A stretch of 12,057 bases of DNA from assembly GCA_047971685.1 (NCBI GenBank), contig JBKDZW010000136.1, positions 1 to 12,057 of the forward strand, written 5' to 3'. The position numbers and the translations under genes are program-made. Each line of letters begins with the position of its first letter. Within the stretch, counting starts at the first letter, position 1. Source of the stretch: JAJXWB01 sp047971685 (GTDB taxonomy: Bacteria > Pseudomonadota > Alphaproteobacteria > Rhizobiales > Beijerinckiaceae). This document shows, one piece after another, positions 1 through 7,601 of this stretch. Below the pieces are notes generated by a model. It ran no database searches, was not told where the DNA came from, and worked only from the letters and a program-made list of their open reading frames with translations.

Positions 1-239
1 ATCGCCGGCAGGTGGTCTATCGCCCGCGCGTCGTCTACCGGCCACGGGTCGTCTATCGGAAAAAGGCCGTTTACCGTCCCACGCTCGTCTATCGCCGCGT
101 CGCCGAACCGCGCGTCTATTGGTCCAGCCCAAGCTACAGCTACAGCTACAGCTACGTGCAACCGGTTTATGCGCAGCCTGTGTACGCGCAACCCGTCTAC
201 GTGCGCCCGGCCTATGGCTGGAGCGGCTGGGGCTATTGA
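1..239 (+). CDS. 3' end of a repetitive Tyr/Arg-rich protein, 5' truncated by window edge
   Basis: The open frame enters from the left edge (codons in phase with position 3) and stops at TGA 237-239. I do not recognise the family. The visible C-terminal part is made of three repeat blocks. First come five copies of a six-residue unit starting Val-Tyr-Arg (VYRPRV, VYRPRV, VYRKKA, VYRPTL, VYRRVA; bases 15-104). Then comes (Ser-Tyr)x4, encoded by four exact AGCTAC hexamers. Last are three QPVY[A/V] units and an RPAYG. It ends in GWSGWGY. There is no membrane segment or cysteine in this part. Such low-complexity Tyr-rich tails are common on small exported proteins of rhizobia-like bacteria, so a secreted or surface role is plausible, but the N-terminus that would show a signal peptide lies outside the window. 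A GTG at 12 is an ordinary Val codon inside the repeat, not a convincing start. Confidence 0.6.
   Translation, partial: RRQVVYRPRVVYRPRVVYRKKAVYRPTLVYRRVAEPRVYWSSPSYSYSYSYVQPVYAQPVYAQPVYVRPAYGWSGWGY
15..104 (+). repeat. 18-bp degenerate coding repeat (Val-Tyr-Arg unit), five copies
   Basis: Five consecutive 18-bp units, at 15, 33, 51, 69 and 87, each encode Val-Tyr-Arg followed by three variable residues. The protein repeat is conserved better than the DNA (TAT/TAC and several Arg codons alternate). That suggests an old repeat held by selection on the peptide rather than a recent duplication. Confidence 0.75.
132..155 (+). repeat. Four tandem AGCTAC hexamers
   Basis: Four perfect copies of AGCTAC in a row encode (Ser-Tyr)x4 inside the partial left-edge gene. 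The unit is a multiple of three, so slippage would change the number of Ser-Tyr pairs without shifting the frame. Confidence 0.9.
159..218 (+). repeat. 15-bp degenerate coding repeat (QPVYA unit)
   Basis: Three 15-bp units at 159, 174 and 189 encode QPVYA, QPVYA and QPVYV, followed by a diverged fourth unit, RPAYG. This is the last repeat block of the left-edge gene before its GWSGWGY terminus. Confidence 0.75.
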
Positions 240-255
240 GAGAAGATAGCCTCGT

Positions 256-281
256 CGGGCGTCGCGAAAACGCGGCGCCCG
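256..281 (+). terminator. Hairpin after the left-edge gene, probable terminator
   Basis: An 11-bp stem (CGGGCGTCGCG with CGCGGCGCCCG, one G-U pair) closes on an AAAA tetraloop, starting 17 bases after the TGA of the left-edge gene. The following bases are only moderately T-rich (GTTTCATTGGGGTTTT), so a classical U-tract is weak. The convergent smc gene ends at 326, so the structure may separate the two transcripts. The stem is clear; its action as a terminator is inferred. Confidence 0.55.
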
Positions 282-325
282 GTTTCATTGGGGTTTTGGT
301 TCGGTGAGTTTTCCGTGTGGCGAGC

Positions 326-3300
326 TTATTCCGCCGCCGCCACGAACTGCTCGGCCTGAGCAAGATCGACGGATACGAGCTGGCTGACGCCGCGCTCGGC
401 CATGGTCACGCCGAACAAGCGGTCCATCCGCGCCATGGTGATCGGATTATGCGTGATCGTCACGAAGCGCGTGTCGGTCTTTTTGCGCATCTCCTCGAGC
501 AGGTTGCAGAAGCGTTCGACATTGGAATCGTCGAGCGGGGCGTCCACTTCGTCGAGCACGCAGATCGGCGAGGGATTGGTGAGGAAGACCGCGAAAATCA
601 GGCTCATCGCGGTCAGCGCCTGCTCTCCGCCCGAAAGCAGCGTCATGGTCTGCGGTTTCTTGCCCGGAGGTTTCGCCAGAATTTCGAGGCCCGCCTCCAG
701 CGGATCGTCGCTTTCCACCAATTGCAGTTCGGCCGTGCCGCCGCCAAACAGCGTCGTGAACAATTCCTTGAAGTGATTGTTGACGATATCGAAGGCCGCC
801 GTCAGACGCTCGCGGCCCTCGCGGTTGAGATTGCCGATGGCGCCGCGCAATTTGCGGATCGCTTCGCCGAGGTCGTCGCGCTCGGCGGTCATTTTCGAGG
901 ATTGCGCTTCTATGTCGGTCAGTTCGTCGTCGGCGCGCAGATTGACCGCGCCAAGGCGTTCGCGGTCGGCTTTCAGCTTGTCGAGCCGTTCGGCGACCTC
1001 TTCGGCCGCAGGCGGCTCCTCGCCGGGCTTGAGGCCGGCAAGTTCGCTCAGTTTTTCAGGCCCGCATTCCAGCTCGCTCTCGATAGTGCGCAGCACGTCT
1101 GCAAGCCGCTGGCGCGCGCCCTCGACGCGGGATTCCGAACGGGCCTTTTCCTCGCGTGAGGAACTCATGGCGTCGAGCGCGGCGCGCGCGGCGCGGTCGG
1201 CTTCGGCCAGCATGGTCTCCGCGCTGGCGCGCGCATCGGATGCTTCCTTGCGCGCGCTTTCGGCGGTGTCCAGTTCGTCCATCAGCGCGCGGCGCTTCAG
1301 CAGGAATTCGTCCGGCGCCCCGGCAAGCTGCTCGGCTTCATCCTGCGCCTCGTCGCGGCGGGTCTCGAAATCGGCGATATGGTCGGCGCCGTTTTCGCGC
1401 CGGTCGATCCACGAGCGGCGTTCGTTCGCAATCGCCGCGCGGCGGCGTGCGCGGGACTCGGCGTCGCGCGTCAGCGCCTGCAACGCGGCGCGCGCCTCGG
1501 CTGCGGCCGCGCGGTCCTGCGCGGCGTTGGCGCGCGCTGCGTCCAGCGCGCCGGCAAGCGAGGCCGGCTCGTCGAGTTCGTCCAGCAATTGTTCGGCCTG
1601 AAGCTGACGCTGGCGGGCTTCGTCGCGGTTGGCGAGCGCGGCCGCCTTTGTCTCCTGCAAGGCGGAGAGACGTGCAGAGACGCCGGCGCGGCGCTTTTCG
1701 GCCGCCGCAAGCCGCTCGCGCGTCTCGTTGACCGTGCGCTCGGCGGTCCGCTGGCTTGCGCGGGAATCCTGTTCGTTCTGGGCGGCGGCCCGCAGCGCCT
1801 GCTGCGCGGCTTCGGCCTGCGCGCGAAGCGTCTCGGCCTCGCCTCGCGCGGTCTCGGCCTGGCGGGTGAGATCGCCGAGACGGTTCTTTTCCGCCAGGCG
1901 CCGCGCGGCCGGCGTCGGCGCCTCCGCGCCTTGCGTGAACCCGTCCCAGCGCCACAGATCGCCTTCCTTCGAGACGAGCCGCTGGCCGGGCGCAAGCAGC
2001 GCGCGCAGGCGCGGGCCTTCCTCGCGCAAGACCACGCCGATCTGCGCGAGGCGGCGGGCGAGCGCCGGCGGCGCCTGCACCATCTGCGCCAGCGCGCGAA
2101 CGCCCGGCGGCAGGGCGGGATCGCCGGCTGCGTCCATGCTCGCCCAATGGGCGGGCGCCGACGTATTGGCGGAAGCCTCGAGATCGTCGCCGAGGGCTGC
2201 GCCAATGGCGGCCTCGTAGCCTTTCTCGACGCGCATTTCCTCGACCACGGGCGGCCATAGCCCGCCCGTATTGGAATCGAGCAGTTTGGAAAGCGTGCGC
2301 GCTTCCGTCTCGAGCCGCTGGGCCGTGCGGTCGGCCTCGCTCAGGGGGCCGCGCAGCGCCTCGTCCTTTTCGCGGGCGGCGGCGTGAATTTCCTCGGCCT
2401 CGAGCGTGCGCTCCGCAGCCGTCTGCGCGGCCTCCATCAGATTTTCCAGCGTCTCGGCCAGAAGGCGGGCCTCGTCCTCGCCCGAGCCGCCCGACGCGAT
2501 CACCGCAAATTCCGTCTCGACGCGCGTGATCTCGGCCTCGAACCGGCCAAGACGCTGCGTCTCGTCGCGCAGACTTGCTTCCGCGCTCGCGCGCCGGGCG
2601 CTGGCGTCCGACAGAAGCGCCTGCGCATCGGACAGGAGCGCCTCGGTCTCGGCCAGCTTGTCGTCGGCGGCCTGGGCGCGTTCTGCGGCCTCCGCTCGCA
2701 ATTCGCCCTCGGATTCCTCGAACGCCCGGAGTTCGGAATCCTCGGTCTCCAGCCGTTCGATGGATTGTGTGGCGTCCGCGATCAGCGTCTTTTCGCGTTC
2801 GAGATCGCGGGTGATCTGTTCTATGCGCCGCGCGATTTCGCCGGCGCGTTCCTGCGCGCGCTTTTCTTCCGTCTCGAGCGCCTGGGCGGCCAGGGCGATG
2901 CGCTGGAGGGCCGCGCCCGCGCGCGCTTCGGCGTCGCGCAGGCCGGGCAGACCATGGGCTGCAATCGCCTGCAACCGGGCCGCTTCCGCCTGATGGGCCG
3001 TGCGTTCGGCCACTTCGCGCAGGTCGGCTTCCAGTTTTCGCTCGGCTTCGCCGAGCGTGCGCGCGGCCTCGCGATGCAGGCTGAGCGCGACCAGCGCCTC
3101 GTATTTGCGAATGTCGGACGCCAGCGATTTATAGCGCGCGGCCTGCCGGGCCTGCCGGCGCAGGGAATCGATCTGCCCGTCGACCTGCTTCATCACGTCT
3201 TCGAGGCGCGCGAGATTTTCCTCTGCGCCCTTGAGGCGCAATTCCGCTTCGTGCCGGCGCGAATGCAGGCCCGCAACGCCGGCGGCGTCCTCGAGAATGC

Positions 3301-3784
3301 GGCGGCGCGCCTGCGGCTTGGCCGAAATGATTTCGCCGATCAGGCCCTGCCGCACGAGCGCGGGCGAACGCGCGCCGGTGGCGGCGTCCGCAAACAGAAG
3401 CTGCACGTCGCGCGCGCGCACTTCGCGGGCGTTGACCCGGTATGTCGAGCCCACCTCGCGCTCGATGCGGCGCGTGACCTCGATGATCTCGGAATCGTTG
3501 AAGGCGGCCGGCGCCGTGCGCTGCGCATTGTCGAGCACGAGGCCGACTTCGGCGGTGTTGCGCGCGGGGCGATTGCCGGAGCCGGAGAAAATGACGTCGT
3601 CCATGCCGGACGCGCGCATGTTCTTGTACGAATTCTCGCCCATGACCCAGCGCAGGGCCTCGACGAGATTCGACTTGCCGCAGCCATTGGGTCCGACAAC
3701 GCCGGTCAGGCCAGGCTCGATATGGAATTCGGTCGGCTCGACGAAGCTCTTGAAGCCGACGAGCCGGAGCTTGTTGAATTTCAT
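326..3784 (-). CDS. smc: Chromosome segregation/condensation protein SMC
   Basis: The SMC ATPase works with ScpA and ScpB (not in this window) to load on and compact the origin-proximal chromosome in the cytoplasm. The 1152-residue length is typical. The N-terminal head has the Walker A motif GPNGCGKSN at 31-39 and the Q-loop region VRQGLIGEI at 144-152. Long coiled coils rich in Glu, Ala and Arg follow (about 170-500 and 640-990). Between them is a hinge at about 505-640, including the GDLWRWDGF stretch (608-616). The C-terminal head carries the signature LLSGGEQALT (1049-1058) and Walker B ICVLDEVD (1074-1081). The ATG at 3784 gives the expected N-terminus MKFNKLRLVGFKSF; its ribosome binding site is weak. 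It lies 210 bases downstream of dsbA and may be co-transcribed with dsbA and dciA or have its own promoter. Nothing is missing or broken. Confidence 0.97.
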   Translation of the reverse strand: MKFNKLRLVGFKSFVEPTEFHIEPGLTGVVGPNGCGKSNLVEALRWVMGENSYKNMRASGMDDVIFSGSGNRPARNTAEVGLVLDNAQRTAPAAFNDSEIIEVTRRIEREVGSTYRVNAREVRARDVQLLFADAATGARSPALVRQGLIGEIISAKPQARRRILEDAAGVAGLHSRRHEAELRLKGAEENLARLEDVMKQVDGQIDSLRRQARQAARYKSLASDIRKYEALVALSLHREAARTLGEAERKLEADLREVAERTAHQAEAARLQAIAAHGLPGLRDAEARAGAALQRIALAAQALETEEKRAQERAGEIARRIEQITRDLEREKTLIADATQSIERLETEDSELRAFEESEGELRAEAAERAQAADDKLAETEALLSDAQALLSDASARRASAEASLRDETQRLGRFEAEITRVETEFAVIASGGSGEDEARLLAETLENLMEAAQTAAERTLEAEEIHAAAREKDEALRGPLSEADRTAQRLETEARTLSKLLDSNTGGLWPPVVEEMRVEKGYEAAIGAALGDDLEASANTSAPAHWASMDAAGDPALPPGVRALAQMVQAPPALARRLAQIGVVLREEGPRLRALLAPGQRLVSKEGDLWRWDGFTQGAEAPTPAARRLAEKNRLGDLTRQAETARGEAETLRAQAEAAQQALRAAAQNEQDSRASQRTAERTVNETRERLAAAEKRRAGVSARLSALQETKAAALANRDEARQRQLQAEQLLDELDEPASLAGALDAARANAAQDRAAAAEARAALQALTRDAESRARRRAAIANERRSWIDRRENGADHIADFETRRDEAQDEAEQLAGAPDEFLLKRRALMDELDTAESARKEASDARASAETMLAEADRAARAALDAMSSSREEKARSESRVEGARQRLADVLRTIESELECGPEKLSELAGLKPGEEPPAAEEVAERLDKLKADRERLGAVNLRADDELTDIEAQSSKMTAERDDLGEAIRKLRGAIGNLNREGRERLTAAFDIVNNHFKELFTTLFGGGTAELQLVESDDPLEAGLEILAKPPGKKPQTMTLLSGGEQALTAMSLIFAVFLTNPSPICVLDEVDAPLDDSNVERFCNLLEEMRKKTDTRFVTITHNPITMARMDRLFGVTMAERGVSQLVSVDLAQAEQFVAAAE

Positions 3785-3972
3785 GAACGGTTCCCGCCGC
3801 CGCTGAGGCAGCTTGATCTTATGCCTTCAGAAAGCGTCACAGCCGCTCGGGAAAAGCAAGCACATCGCGGCTTTTTCCTGTGAATCGTCCGCCGTCCCGC
3901 GCAATCGGCGGACATTCCGGCCGGGCGCGCGAAATCCACAGGAATTTTCAGCCTTGGGGCGATCCCGGCGTC

Positions 3973-3993
3973 CGCGCCCGACGCTCGGGCGCG
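3973..3993 (-). terminator. Hairpin directly after dsbA stop (possible terminator or mRNA-stabilising stem)
   Basis: A perfect 9-bp stem (CGCGCCCGA with TCGGGCGCG) with a 3-base loop begins two bases beyond the dsbA stop codon. No T-run follows on the minus strand, so a canonical intrinsic terminator is doubtful. It may instead reduce read-through from dsbA into smc or protect the dsbA mRNA 3' end. Confidence 0.4.
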
Positions 3994-3994
3994 A

Positions 3995-4648
3995 TCACTT
4001 CTTTTCGAGCAATGGCGTCAGGATTTTCTCGAGTTCGGCCGGCGTTATGTCGCCCTTGTAGCGTTCGCCGTTGATGAAGAAGGTGGGGGTGGAATCCACG
4101 CCGAACTTTTCCGCGCCGCGCTGGTGCACCTTCCGGACGTTCTGGTAGAGCGTGTTGTCCTGGAGAACCTTCTTGAATTCGTCGGAGCCGATGCCGGCCT
4201 GCTTGACGGTGTTTTCGAGCGCGTCCAGCGGCTTGTCGACGAAGGCCCAGTTCTTCTGCTGGGCAAACAGCAATTCGACCACGGCTTCGCGCTTGTCGCC
4301 GGCCGAACGCGCCAGCATGAAGGCCGCCGCCGCCAGCGCGTCGAGCGGAAATTCGCGCAGCGCGAAGCGCGCCTTGCCGGTGTCGATATAGTTCTTTTTC
4401 AGCACCCGATAGCCGTTCTCGTAGAAGGCTGCGCAATGCGTGCATGTCATCGAGGCGTATTCGATGATGGTGACCGGCGCGTCGGCCTTGCCGAGCCAGA
4501 TATCGGGCAGGGCGTTGGGCGCCAGAAGTTCGGCCATGTCGACCTTGTTGTCGGCCGCAAGCGCGGCGCCGGAGGCAAGCGCAAGGCCTGCGGTTGCGGC
4601 GGCGCCGGCAAGCAGAAGGCGGCGCGAAACGAATGCTGGCTCGGTCAT
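3995..4648 (-). CDS. dsbA: DsbA-family periplasmic thiol:disulfide oxidoreductase
   Basis: This thioredoxin-fold protein probably introduces disulfide bonds into, or isomerises them in, exported proteins. With the start at ATG 4648 it has 217 residues. An N-terminal export signal carries SRR followed by LLLAGAAATAGLALASGAALA, cleaved near ALA-AD (about 31). It is Sec-type, though the twin Arg makes Tat export possible. The active site CTHC sits at 69-72 in the context YASMTCTHCAAF, and the cis-proline motif is STPTFFING. The start is chosen because AGGGA lies 6 bases upstream of ATG 4648; the TTG two codons earlier has no such site. It sits between dciA and smc, an order I know from other Hyphomicrobiales. 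Whether it is strictly a DsbA or a DsbG/ScsC-like paralogue cannot be told from one sequence. Confidence 0.92.
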   Translation of the reverse strand: MTEPAFVSRRLLLAGAAATAGLALASGAALAADNKVDMAELLAPNALPDIWLGKADAPVTIIEYASMTCTHCAAFYENGYRVLKKNYIDTGKARFALREFPLDALAAAAFMLARSAGDKREAVVELLFAQQKNWAFVDKPLDALENTVKQAGIGSDEFKKVLQDNTLYQNVRKVHQRGAEKFGVDSTPTFFINGERYKGDITPAELEKILTPLLEKK

Positions 4649-4752
4649 GCACAATCCCTGGCTGACGGCGGGTAGTGGCCCGGCCGCGTGAGCAAGATCA
4701 GCGTTGGCGAATATGGCAAATGCGAGGCCCGGGCAAGGCGCCGTGCAAAACT

Positions 4753-5289
4753 TCAGGTTTTTGTACGCGCGCGGGCTGTCGCGCCTGCGTTCCGTTCCGT
4801 GAGCGCAGCCGTTCCCAGCCGCGTCAATGCCGCGCGCAGGGAAGCGTCCTCTATGCCGGCGGCAAGCCGTTCGGCTTCCGCTTTCGCGCGGGGGTCGGCC
4901 GGGAGCGGCTGGCGCTCCGCCTTGCGCTTGGGCGTGAACGGCTCGTGCCGCAACGCGATTTTCGCCACGCAGCGCCAGCCCAGATGCGCATTCACGCGCT
5001 CGATGAGCACCGGAGCAAGGTGCTGAATTTCAAGGCCCATGCCTGGCGCAACCCGCAGCATCAGGGTCGCCGGCTCGTTTGCCCTGGCCGGATCGCTTTT
5101 CGGCCCGCGCGGCGGCCAGCGCAGGCGGGCCGGCTGACAGAGTCCGGCGAGCCTTTCGCCGACGATTTCCGTCCAGTCGAGCACAAGCGTCGCCTGCGAC
5201 ATGCCAAGCTGCGCCACGAGCGGGTCGAGCGTGTCGGGCAGGAAATCGGCGAGCGCTTTGGCGCGGGCCTTGCGACGGGGCGGGAGCAT
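4753..5289 (-). CDS. dciA: DciA (DUF721) replicative helicase loader
   Basis: DciA is the ancestral bacterial loader/operator of the replicative DnaB helicase in species that lack DnaC. The 178-residue protein has a DUF721 core: TLVLDWTEIVGERLAGLCQP at about 34-53, then VAPGMGLEIQHLAPVLIERV at about 80-99 and AHLGWRCVAKIAL just after. A basic, Ala/Arg-rich C-terminal tail follows. The ATG at 5289 has no strong ribosome binding site. It is the first gene of the minus-strand block dciA-dsbA-smc and is divergent from mutY, with 74 bases between the two starts, which must contain both promoters. The assignment rests on the DUF721 pattern and on this conserved neighbourhood. Confidence 0.88.
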   Translation of the reverse strand: MLPPRRKARAKALADFLPDTLDPLVAQLGMSQATLVLDWTEIVGERLAGLCQPARLRWPPRGPKSDPARANEPATLMLRVAPGMGLEIQHLAPVLIERVNAHLGWRCVAKIALRHEPFTPKRKAERQPLPADPRAKAEAERLAAGIEDASLRAALTRLGTAALTERNAGATARARTKT

Positions 5290-5363
5290 GAGCGCGATCT
5301 TACCGCGCCCGCATCCGGCGCGCGAGTCGGCGACATCACCGTAAAATGCTAAGGACGCGCGAG

Positions 5364-6419
5364 ATGACCGTCCGTGAAAAACCCGCCGCAGCGCTGCTTG
5401 CCTGGTACGACCTCCACGCGCGATAACTGCCGTGGCGCGCCGGGCCGGGCGAAAAGGCCGATGCTTACGCCGTCTGGCTTTCCGAGATTATGTTGCAGCA
5501 GACGACGGTTGCGGTCGTTATCCCCTATTTTCTGCGTTTCATCGAAAAATGGCCCGATGTGGCGGCGCTCGCGCGCGCGTCCGACGAGGAGATCATGCGC
5601 GCCTGGGCGGGCCTTGGCTATTATTCGCGCGCCCGCAATCTCATTGCTTGTGCGCGGAAAGTCGAGGCGCTGGGCGCCTTTCCGGCGAACGAGGCGGGTT
5701 TGCGCGAACTGCCGGGTATCGGCCCTTATACGGCGGCGGCGATCGCTGCTATCGCCTTCGGGCGGCGCGCGGTGGTGGTGGACGGCACTGTCGAGCGCGT
5801 GGTTGCGCGCCTCCACGCCATGGAGACGCCGCTGCCCGGCGCCAGGCCCGAAATACGCGCGCGCGCCGACGAACTGACGCCGCGCAGGCGCGCCGGCGAC
5901 TTTGCGCAAGCCGTGATGGATCTCGGCGCAACCATCTGCACGCCCAAAAATCCGGCCTGTGCTTTGTGCCCGCTTCGCGGCATCTGCGTCGCGCGAAACA
6001 AGAGCGCGCCGGACGCCTATCCGCGCCGCGTGAAAAAGACGGCGCGCCCGAAGCGTCGCGGCGTGGTCTTCGTCGCAATCCGCGCCGATGGCGCAACGCT
6101 GCTGCGCACCCGGCCGCCAAATGGATTGCTCGGCGGCATGAGCGAATTTCCCGGGGCGGAATGGACCGGCGATTTCGATTTTTCGCACGCGGGAAAATTT
6201 GCGCCGTTCGATATTGCGTGGACGAAGCGGGAGGGCGAAGTCCGGCATGTTTTTACGCATTTTTCGCTGCAATTGACGGTTTATGTCGGGCAATGCCCGC
6301 AAGAGACCGCAGCGCCCGCCGGCGCGCGCTGGGCGCTGGCGGACGATCTTGCCGGCGAGGCGCTGCCGAGCCTGATGCGCAAGGTGGCCGCGCATGCCGG
6401 GCTTGTGCCGAAACCATAG
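5364..6419 (+). pseudogene. mutY: A/G-specific adenine glycosylase MutY, interrupted by in-frame TAA at codon 21
   Basis: MutY removes adenine mispaired with 8-oxoguanine, preventing G:C to T:A transversions. ATG 5364 has AAGGA eight bases upstream and begins the expected helix (MTVREKPAAALLAWYDLHAR). The next codon is TAA (5424-5426), followed in the same frame by LPWRAG and the rest of the protein. The remaining frame is uninterrupted to TAG 6417-6419. Counting the stop as codon 21, the features are: catalytic Glu41 in WLSEIMLQQT, HhH motif LPGIGPYTAAA (about 116-126), Asp140 in VDGT (normally DGN), the [4Fe-4S] ligands Cys192, 199, 202 and 208 (C-X6-C-X2-C-X5-C), and a C-terminal NUDIX-like 8-oxoG recognition domain with GLLGGMSEFPG and HVFTHFSL. 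The next in-frame ATG (5490) lies beyond Glu41, so a protein started there would lack the catalytic base. It is either a recent null allele, a sequencing error, or a gene with unusual initiation or read-through. Confidence 0.88.
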
Positions 6420-6501
6420 ATGCAGCAATTGCGGGACTTGCCTTGCAGTCTGTGCGATGCAGGATATGTCTTCCCCGCGAATGCCCATCGGAGGCCGATA
6501 G

Positions 6502-6768
6502 ATGGCGCGACGCAAGCCTGCGATCGAGGTCGAGATAACCGAAGGCGCCATTCGCGTGCGCCACGCCGGGCGCGTGCTTACCCTGCACGCAAGCCCGCCG
6601 CCCCCGTCCGTCGAAGAAAGACCCGACTTCATCGTGGCCCTCGACGAGGTCGAGCATTGGGACGCCCCGCATGAGGAAATCGAAATCGACATCGCGAAAT
6701 TGCAGACGATTCTGGCGGCGATCGAGGACGAATGCGACCGTCACGGGCTTACGGTCGAGTTTGAATAA
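6502..6768 (+). CDS. Small conserved-looking protein of unknown function, 88 aa
   Basis: This is an acidic cytosolic protein of 88 residues with no signal, membrane segment or cysteine. The start is well supported by GGAGG seven bases upstream of ATG 6502. The sequence alternates short predicted strands (AIEVEITEGAIRVRHAGRVL), a Pro-rich link (SPPPP) and an acidic segment (DFIVALDEVEHWD), then a C-terminal helix (IAKLQTILAAIEDECDRHG) and a final strand (LTVEFE), suggesting a small alpha/beta fold. I do not recognise a named family. It lies 82 bases after mutY on the same strand and could share its transcript; a role in repair is not implied by the sequence. It ends 29 bases from the convergent rhomboid gene. 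Confidence 0.75.
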   Translation: MARRKPAIEVEITEGAIRVRHAGRVLTLHASPPPPSVEERPDFIVALDEVEHWDAPHEEIEIDIAKLQTILAAIEDECDRHGLTVEFE

Positions 6769-6797
6769 CGCGAAGCCCTCCGCGAAACGCTCACGCC

Positions 6798-7532
6798 TTA
6801 TCTGCGCCCACGCGAACGCGGTCGGGATTCCCTTGCCCATGGACTGACGAACGTCTGCCGCTGCACGCATTCAAACAGGGGAACGCCCTGCCGACGCATG
6901 AACGGCAGCAGGGCGGCGCCTGCGATCATGCCGCCGATATGGGCCCACCATGCAACGGCGCTGTCGCCCGGCGAAACGACGTGCCAGATCTGGAACGCCA
7001 TCCAGGCAAAGATCAGATACATGGCGCGGATTGGAATGAGTTTGATGATTACGAGCACATTCACCTGCGCGCAGGGGCGGATCATCAGATAGGCGCCCAT
7101 CACGCCGGCGACCGCGCCGGACGCGCCGATCAGCGGAGCGCGCGGATGGTCGGCGAACACCGAATAAAGAATGGCCGCGAAGGCGCCGCACAGAAGATAG
7201 AAGGCCAGATAGCGCGCATGTCCGAGCGCGTCTTCTATGTCGTCGCCGAAAATCCACAGGAACAGGAGATTGCCGAAAATATGCGCCCAGCTCCCATGCA
7301 CGAACATGTAGGCAAGGAGTGGGGCGAAGCGCTCGGCAAGGTTGAGGTCGTTGTCGCCGAACATCAGGGCAGGCGTCACGCCCCAATGACGCTGGAAGGC
7401 AATGTCATGGCCGCCGCCGGCGGCAAGCCGCCACAGGAAGATCGCGATATTGAGCGCGATCAGCCCGTAGGTGACATAGGGCCTGTCGCGGCGCGCATAC
7501 GGCGCTTCGTCTGACAGCGGAATGAGAACCAT
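6798..7532 (-). CDS. Rhomboid-family intramembrane serine protease
   Basis: This is an inner-membrane protease that cleaves transmembrane segments of its substrates; the substrate here is unknown. The 244-residue protein has about six hydrophobic segments. Rhomboid marks are the HGSWAHIFGNLLFL motif at 79-92 (His79, His84, Asn88), the catalytic serine in GASGAVAG (Ser138) and the catalytic histidine in WWAHIGGMIAG (His198). The C-terminus is a basic cytosolic tail. The extended loop between helices 1 and 2 (HDIAFQRHWGVTPALMFGD...) is typical of the alphaproteobacterial subgroup. The ATG at 7532 is the natural N-terminus (MVLIPLSDEAPY), although the ribosome binding site is weak. It lies 69 bases downstream of ccrM on the same strand. 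Both the Ser and His of the dyad are present, so it should be active rather than a pseudoprotease. Confidence 0.93.
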   Translation of the reverse strand: MVLIPLSDEAPYARRDRPYVTYGLIALNIAIFLWRLAAGGGHDIAFQRHWGVTPALMFGDNDLNLAERFAPLLAYMFVHGSWAHIFGNLLFLWIFGDDIEDALGHARYLAFYLLCGAFAAILYSVFADHPRAPLIGASGAVAGVMGAYLMIRPCAQVNVLVIIKLIPIRAMYLIFAWMAFQIWHVVSPGDSAVAWWAHIGGMIAGAALLPFMRRQGVPLFECVQRQTFVSPWARESRPRSRGRR

Positions 7533-7601
7533 GGGCGTCGCGCTCGGTTGGAGCGTGATACTTGCGCGGTTTGCGTGGGCAGGATCAAGGTCCGATCGGA
7601 A

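Noticed and set aside
317..1159. Long plus-strand frames opposite smc, such as 317-1159 and 2384-3883
   Set aside because: They are antisense shadows produced by high third-position GC; smc on the minus strand has complete family motifs throughout.
3875..3944. Inverted repeat TTCCTGTG...CACAGGAA upstream of smc, 54 bases apart
   Set aside because: Eight-base arms at this distance are expected by chance in a window this size, and no known operator matches. A nearby AAATCCACA resembles a DnaA box at only 7 of 9 positions.
5490..6419. Annotating mutY as an intact 309-residue gene from ATG 5490
   Set aside because: That start has no ribosome binding site and falls two codons after catalytic Glu41, while clear MutY sequence (LPWR...WLSE) and a good start lie upstream in the same frame.
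7591..7600. Perfect palindrome TCCGATCGGA just after the ccrM stop
   Set aside because: Ten-base palindromes occur by chance several times in 12 kb; it has no loop or T-run to act as a terminator.
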